64,000 nt of DNA, from contig MU858127.1 of assembly GCA_033297075.1 (NCBI GenBank), positions 105,590-169,589 on the forward strand, given 5' to 3'. The translations under genes were made by a program, and so were the position numbers. Under the pieces are notes generated by a model. That model worked only from the letters and a program-made list of their open reading frames with translations. It made no database searches and was not told the origin of the DNA. This DNA is from Rhypophila decipiens (lineage: Eukaryota; Ascomycota; Sordariomycetes; Sordariales; Naviculisporaceae). Below are positions 58,006 through 64,000 of the stretch, in pieces (positions within the stretch are counted from its first letter, which is position 1; each line of letters opens with the position of its first letter).

Positions 58006-60305
58006 ATGTCCCCTCCGCGATCCTATCGAAGCAGCGAAACGCTGGATACTCTATCCTCCTCGCGACGGCCCACAACGCCGTCGCGAAACAATTCCAACAA
58101 TGGCTACGCCAACGACGGCCCCGGGAGCTCGAATCCGAACCCTACCTATGCCACCTTCTCCCCGACGACGCTGAGCTCGACAGCCCCGAGCGCGACAACG
58201 GCAGCCAAGCGGAGGAGTACAATATTAGTACATCAGAAGTCCCCGTTATTACTGGCCACTCCGCCGCAGATCACCAGGGCATTGGCATATAGCCATCCCT
58301 TTCTTCTGCCGCTCAACAGGTTTACAGGCTTGATAACATGGACAACCGGTGACCCGTGGGAGAGCTTTTTGATGCTGGTGGTCTTTTGGGCGTCGGTCCT
58401 GTATGGCGATATCGTTGTACGGATGGCCGGACCAGTGGTATTGGTACTGATCCTGATCGGGGGCATGTATGGCCGACGCTTCAGCCCACTCAGCAGCAGC
58501 GGCCGGAGCGAACCTGGGCTTGGCACCGGGGACGGCGCGGCGCTCGGCCCAGACGCAAAGACAGGGAAGAAGACCAACAAGAGTAAGAATCTGTCGGTTG
58601 ACGGTTTGCCAGTCAAAGAAGAAAAGGGAGGAGGAGCTGCCGGTGCGCCCTCCACAGCCGCTGGTGGACATCGTCGGAATCAGGGCTCCATATCCGAGAT
58701 CACCAATACGAGGCACCAAAAGACGCTGGATGAGATTGTCGAGACGCTAAAGGAGCTCACAGCGCGGTGTAACATACTGTTGGAACCTCTTCTCGAGCTG
58801 ACCGACTTCTTGAGCACCCAGCGCACGCCCACCTCGGCCACTACTCGGCCGGCTCTCACAACGTTGTTTGTCAGAATACTACTCTGCACGCCGGTCTGGG
58901 TCTTGCTCACCCTTCCCCCGCTGCGAATCATCACCACGCAGCGTGTGGTTTTCCTGCTTGGCACATTGATTCTGACATGGCACGCCCGCGTCATGCGTGT
59001 AGCTCGGAGCATTCTGTGGCGAAGTGCCACAGTCCGCCGGCTACTTGCGCTTGTGACAGGCTTGGCCATCGAGAGTCACACAAAGGTATCAACAGGAACT
59101 CCTGGGACACAGCTATCTGCCGAATCGTCTAGCGTGAGCACGACAAACTCGGCAGGCACCAAGACATTTAGCAGTGCAGCTAACGGACCTCGAGAGTCTG
59201 AGCTGACGAAAGCCTTGAGGCGCTCTCGTGGTGGTCACGACGCGGGTGTGCGCTTTACTTTTATCATTTACGAGAACCAGCGACGCTGGGTGGGGCTGGG
59301 GTGGACAAGTACCTTATTCTCGTACGAGAGACCGGCCTGGACAGACGAGCATAACAATAACGTCCCTCCGCGGGACGAGTTCGAGTTACCTGAGGTGGAG
59401 GATGGAAGTAACATGCGCTGGAGATGGGTGGAAGGTTCTCGGTGGCGGGTTGATGGTGTCCCCGATGATGCTGTCATGGCAGGAGACAAGGACAAAGAGT
59501 GGGATTATGATGGTCCGGGTGGCCGGATGGGTTGGGTCTTTTATGACAACAAGGTTCGTTCAGGCGCCAACAGTATTGCTAACCTACGGAGTAGAGCTAA
59601 CATAATCGTCTGCTATAGTGGCAAAACGGACGCCGCGGACAAGACGGATGGGGTCGCTGGACCCGACGAAGGAAATGGTACCGGGATGCGGAGCTTGTGG
59701 AAGCTGATGAGCTGGTTGACGAGCAGCCATTGACAACCCAAAGCCTAACGCCTTCCCTTGCGCCTTCGTTAATATCGACTGACAGCAGCATGGCAAAACA
59801 AAAGCAAGCCACGGATAACAACCCGCCCCCTCGGTCCCCAGACATGGTATACCCAGGAGCACCGACATCTCATAACAGCCAATCCACCACTGGTCCAAGA
59901 AATATTACAGAAGTAGTTGGGGCGGGACACGACGCCGGCATCAAGACTGGCGGACTGAGAAAGGAAACCAGTAACAAGGAAGATGATGAAGCAGCCGAAC
60001 AAGATGACACTGTCTCGATGCTCTCGACATCGAGTAAATCCTTTCGGTTCAGCGGTTCGGGCGGAGGGTCGTGGAGGGGCAAGATATTGCCCAGCTCGAG
60101 CGTCCCGACTGTTGATTCGGGCAAGAAAGGGAGCGGCACCGGGAGCACCAGTCGGAGTAGCAGAAGTAGACGTACTAGCAATGCGACTATGAGCGAGGAC
60201 GAGGCTGCCGGTTTAGGGACCGAGGTGAGTCTTGCTTTGCAGGATGCTGGGAAGGAGGGCGGTAGTTGGGGGATTGGGGATGAAGTTAGGATGGGCTTGG
60301 AGTAA
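58006..60305 (+). CDS. peroxisomal membrane peroxin, Pex24/Pex28-32 family with DysF domain
   Basis: Proteins of this family sit in the ER/peroxisome membrane and control peroxisome number, size and contact sites. Exons are 58006-59553 and 59619-60305, giving 744 residues. The 65-nt intron has a GTTCGT donor, a GCTAAC branch and a TATAG acceptor. Residues 1-90 are Ser/Thr-rich. Hydrophobic segments lie at about 119-135 and 142-155 and again at 286-325. A dysferlin domain follows: DysFN about 414-485 (FTFIIYENQRRWVGLGWTST, MRWRWVEGSRWRVDG) and DysFC about 498-540 (WDYDGPGGRMGWVFYDNK across the intron to GRWTRRRKWYRDAELV). The intron lies exactly within DysFC, and splicing restores the motif, which strongly supports the model. 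The C-terminal 200 residues are disordered and Ser/Gly-rich. Which paralogue (PEX24, 28-32 or filamentous PEX23-like) cannot be fixed. Confidence 0.88.
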
Positions 60306-61131
60306 CAATATTTATCTACACGATGGGCCCGTGAGAGACAGAGGTGTATACAGGCTTGGTGAGCCTTTACCAACATGCGTTGTTTATTTTGGGTTGCTTG
60401 GAGTTTTGGAGAATCAAATTTACCATCTGTGAGAGGACATCTGATTGCGGTGGGATGTATTGTTAGGGTTGCATATGTTGAGCTTTTAGAACAAGACCCA
60501 GACGCGAGGACGTACTACAGTAATGATATCAGTTGAGCTAAATTATCACGGACCGTGTTCTTGCTGCTTCGGAGGGAGACAGCAAGTGTTCATTGTCCGG
60601 CATTTATATTTGCCGTTAATGAAACATTAGTAGACAGTTCTTGTTTTGGCAGATTTGTTTCTATGGGCGTGTCACTTATATTTGGCAGTGAACGTTTTAC
60701 TTCTTTATCGTCCGTACTGGAGCACTGCAACTGCGAGAGTTCATGTTTCATTTGAGTGAGAATATCCTTTCCTGTCTTTATAGCATAATGCGTTGAACAT
60801 GATGTCTGCTGTATAATTTGTCAGTTTGTGCTTTCCTCTGCTAGCGAGACGCCTACGTCTCGTAATGGTTCATCTTGGCTACAGCAATGATTCTTTGTCC
60901 GCCTCTATCGCGTACCGTGTGGCTGTGATCTTTACTCATTCCCTGAGACAAAGCAAACCAGATCGAGAGGCCACTGTCTGTAACGGCATTTTCGTCTCAT
61001 GTCCAATCAGAATGCTTCCAACGACTGACAGGATTGGCGGTGTTGTCCAGGACCTGTATAAAGTCTTGAGAATATACCTCTCGGCCATACTGATATTCTA
61101 CACTCTTTATAGCCCCATCAAAATCATCAAC
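60306..61131. other. intergenic region between peroxin and the 282-residue gene
   Basis: No gene is supported. A TATAAAG element lies at 61057-61063, 75 nt upstream of the next ATG. Confidence 0.5.
61057..61063 (+). promoter_or_regulatory. putative TATA box of the 282-residue gene
   Basis: TATAAAG lies 75 nt upstream of the ATG at 61132 and is followed by a short leader with the fungal CATCAAAATCATCAAC start context. Confidence 0.4.
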
Positions 61132-62089
61132 ATGTCGTTACCCAGACGTTTACGTCCCCGACCATCTTCCTCAAACGCCCTTGGTACCCTCGCGCAGCAA
61201 AGTAAAGAGGAGCAGGAGACCAAGCGAGCTATTTCGGGGAAATTGCGAAAGATCCACCAATACCTCTCTTTTGATCTGATACCCCAGCTCTGGAGCGTTG
61301 CCGTCGAGAACGTAGCGTTTTTCGACAAAGTCGACGAGCTGGTTTTCGAAATCGGCAGCAAGGCAAATCAAATCGTTGATCACTCCGCAGCTGAGCCTTG
61401 GTTATATGGATACTACTCACACCCCCATCGACTCAAGCTATCGCGGGATCTGGAAAGGGGCTTCGAAAGCGCCCTCTCGGTCGTGGTTGATGAGACAGTC
61501 CATCCGCCGGTCTTAACACGAAGAATGACCCTTAATGAATGGTTAAGCGATCGATGTAATGAAGTGAGCGCCTTCGGAGAACTTTTCGACTTCGTTTCTC
61601 TTCCTCCGTCTTTCGCAGACCACAAATCTCGAAGGTTCTTGAAAAGAATGAAAGCCTCTGATCTCGAGCTCTTCATGATATTCTCCATGATCCACGGGGA
61701 AACGCGAGCAATAAAGTGTTCCGACCCGACGGCTGAGAACTTTCGTCCTTGGGATCACGTCGAGAAAGCTCTGTGGCGTCTCGTGCGGAAGGAAGAAGCA
61801 GATGCTTCCTGGTTGATAGCAGACGAGATGTCGGCACTTGTATCGCATCTTGAAAGAGATGAGGTCAGGGCGGAAACTTTCTCCAGGTTTATTAAACGTG
61901 AGTCTCAAGCAGAATCTCCCAACCTCCCTGTATAAGTTATTTGCTTATCGCTCTCCCTCAACCTTTCAACCCAGTCGCCCGAGTTCTAACGTAATTGTCG
62001 CATTAGAATATCGTGATCTTGAAGCAGACTTCGCAGTAACCATGACTTATGAAGGACCGAGGCGTATCGAGGCTCATGAGGATGTATGA
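61132..62089 (+). CDS. unknown cytosolic-type protein, 282 residues
   Basis: Exons are 61132-61897 and 62007-62089. The 109-nt intron has a GTGAGT donor, a TTCTAAC branch and a TTAG acceptor, and splicing restores FIK-QYRDLEADFAVTMTYEG. The ATG at 61132 has an ideal fungal context; the frame is open upstream only through a TTG. The product is hydrophilic and largely helical, with no signal peptide or membrane segment. It starts with a basic leader (PRRLRPRPSSS), followed by a compact segment with EPWLYGYYSHPHRLKLS and conserved-looking acidic/aromatic residues. No catalytic motif or family is recognised. The YGYYSHPHRL element recalls GYYHHPYKC in the 21017-22951 protein, but this may be coincidence. 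Confidence 0.72.
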
Positions 62090-64000
62090 CCATTAAGAAA
62101 TATAAGATGGATATGCACATGAATGTGGCAAAATGTTTCTTTATCAGATTTTCAATGTCATTGAGCCTTTTAGTAGTCCGTGGAATACTGTGATGAAAAT
62201 AATGGCAAGTTTGTTAAGCCTTGATTGACTGATCCAAGTCGACACTCAGCGTGGGCTGAGATACATAGACATGTGAACTTGACCCACAGTGATTTTAACA
62301 AGGCCATTGAATCGATATACATGATATTCCCGTTGAGCTATCGGTCACGACTCAAGACATGGAAGGTTCTATGAAATTCATTATCCCACACATCATCTTC
62401 TCAAAGGAAAAGGCAGAATATCAGTCCTTTATCCTCTCTCTGGGCAAGATGATCACTTCTAACAGGCTCCGCAACCGCAGCACTATCAACCATTCTCAAA
62501 GTCTCAATTGTGCCGCAAAATCTCATCGACTTCCACCCTCAAGCCAAGACTGTAAGGCTGTGGTAATGTTTTCCGCACAGGTTATTCTGAGTACATATTT
62601 GTCCGAGTATCTCATGTGCGACTTTACGTGAATGCACTGGCCATTCCTTGGGGTCTGTGGTGCTTGCGCGCATGATGGTCAGTCTTTGTTTTATTCGGGT
62701 CTGACCCTCCCGGGTAAGGAGGTCAACCCAACGCATAATTGTGACCGGCCGTCTTTCAACGTGAAGCTAGGCCCCGTCTCCAGCTCATCAGGGAGGGCTC
62801 AAGGCAGTCTCAATGAGATTCCCTCCACCCAGAGGACGGGTGTCGGTCGGTGAGTGGCTAGTCGAGCCTGCTCACCGCCATTGACAACATGACGGTGGGT
62901 CCTGTGACTGTATCGGATAGGTCGTGAGATGCTAGCTGGCATGTGTGGTCACTCGCTGATACCCTGTAATAATTTTGCTCATGGTGGGGTGGGCATTTGC
63001 GTGGTGATGACACTGATGAGTGTGGTTCGGTCACGGGGAGTGCCGGGGAGCTGGACTCAGAACTGGCTGATTACTTCGAGGCCTCGGAAGCAATTGACGG
63101 CCGAGGAGCTCGACTCAGAAATAGCTGATGGGTCCGCTCGGGAAAGAGGTGGTGGAAGACACTGTCGTACGGTTCGGTATCCATTTTGTAACTATAACTC
63201 CATTCGTCGCAACATCACCTTATCTCTGCGCCACACTTCTTGGTCACGGTGCTCTGGCCATCTGATCTTGAGAATTCTCGTGATTCACAGGTGCCATTTT
63301 GAACTCAAGATCGCAAAGGATCGAGAGGCACCTTTGATAAGCAAGAATCAGTCATGGCATAGCTGTACCGAGGGCCCACGCATTGTCAAAGCAAACATTG
63401 GTGTCAAACCTAGACTGAGGCTTGTCCTGTATGTTCAAACTGGCTGCTGGGAGCGCTTTATACAGTACGCAGTGGTTTCTTTGACTCCTTTTCCTGTCTC
63501 AGACATCCATTTCCGGCGACCGCTGCCGACCATCGGCACGGATCAACACGATCACCCGAACTCTGGAATGCCATACCCCATATTATGGGTAAAGAAAACA
63601 CCCTGGTCAGGTTACTCGCTTGGATCGAAGGCGTAATTTCACTGTAAAACCTTAATTCTAGGTCAAATTCAAGGTATCGCAGAACTTGGTCCGATAAAAG
63701 GTACAAGACAGGGGGGTTTTCTTTATGCCTGATATATAGTATACGAAAAACGCACACGTGGCTTGAGGCGGTTATAAATACTTCTAATTCAGATCATAAA
63801 CTTCGTCATACTTGGGACGGGATAAGATCACAGATCGATTTTGGTGTGGATTACCCGGAAAGGGAAAATTTCCATGTTTGGCCACTATAGAAGATCAAAG
63901 CAACTTACATGTCACGGGCCACAGCCTACTACCACTATGCCAGACGACCCAAAAGGGTACTATGAACTGCTTGCTATGCAGTTCTAGTGTAGTAGACTAT
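62090..64000. other. right-edge region without supported genes
   Basis: The longest ATG frame (62929-63636, 235 codons) is Cys/Trp/His/Arg-rich without domain-like patterns and is probably fortuitous. No RNA gene or repeat stands out. Confidence 0.45.

Noticed and set aside
60826..61131. N-terminal extension of the 282-residue protein
   Set aside because: The frame opens from a TTG, and the TATA element and optimal start context point to the ATG at 61132.
62929..63636. 235-codon ORF near the right edge
   Set aside because: Cys/Trp/His/Arg-rich composition without motifs, and no splice or promoter signals; likely fortuitous.

Overview
The window looks like nuclear DNA of a filamentous ascomycete (Pezizomycotina, probably Sordariomycetes). 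Protein-coding genes are interrupted by short GT-AG introns of about 57-109 nt with CTAAC/CTGAC-like branch sites. The recognisable products are typical of these fungi: a Neurospora-type metallothionein, a fungal ascorbate-oxidase-type multicopper oxidase, a GMC oxidoreductase, a flavin-containing monooxygenase and a dysferlin-domain peroxin. There is no sign of operons, phage or bacterial elements. All splice models were made by eye from splice signals and reading-frame continuity.

Layout. 1-27 kb is moderately gene-dense: a doubtful decayed gene at the left edge (327-1051, -); a 26-residue copper metallothionein split by one intron (2153-2294, +); a PXB/DUF3818-type protein (3133-5720, -); an assembly gap inside a duplicated segment and G/C homopolymers (6452-6770); a secreted multicopper oxidase (7840-9781, +); a coiled-coil protein (11059-12840, +); a 3-ketoacyl-CoA thiolase (14250-15530, -); a small unknown gene whose last intron has partly triplicated (16525-17653, -); a GMC oxidoreductase (18594-20493, -); an unknown acidic protein (21017-22951, -); and a flavin-containing monooxygenase (24602-26645, +).

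26.6-49.5 kb is almost 23 kb without a convincing gene. It is less GC-rich by eye, contains only short ORFs, and carries conspicuous repeats of the words TACGGAGTA and TATCCGTA. Next comes a large gene (49533-53561, +) for a 1,320-residue protein with a Cys/His module and a Gln-Gln-Met repeat tract. This gene sits between two arrays of the same ~22-bp minisatellite in opposite orientation: a short array at 48131-48270 and a ~1.8-kb array at 54020-55848. The right array is split by a ~335-bp unique segment with two strong hairpins. This flanked-gene arrangement is the most unusual structure in the window.

58-62 kb holds a PEX28-32/Pex24-type peroxin with a DysF domain (58006-60305, +) and an unknown 282-residue protein (61132-62089, +). 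The final 1.9 kb shows no gene I can support.

Functionally the genes look like housekeeping and accessory metabolism rather than one pathway. Two concern peroxisomes or beta-oxidation (thiolase, peroxin), two concern copper (metallothionein, multicopper oxidase), and two are flavoenzymes (GMC, FMO). No secondary-metabolite backbone gene is present.
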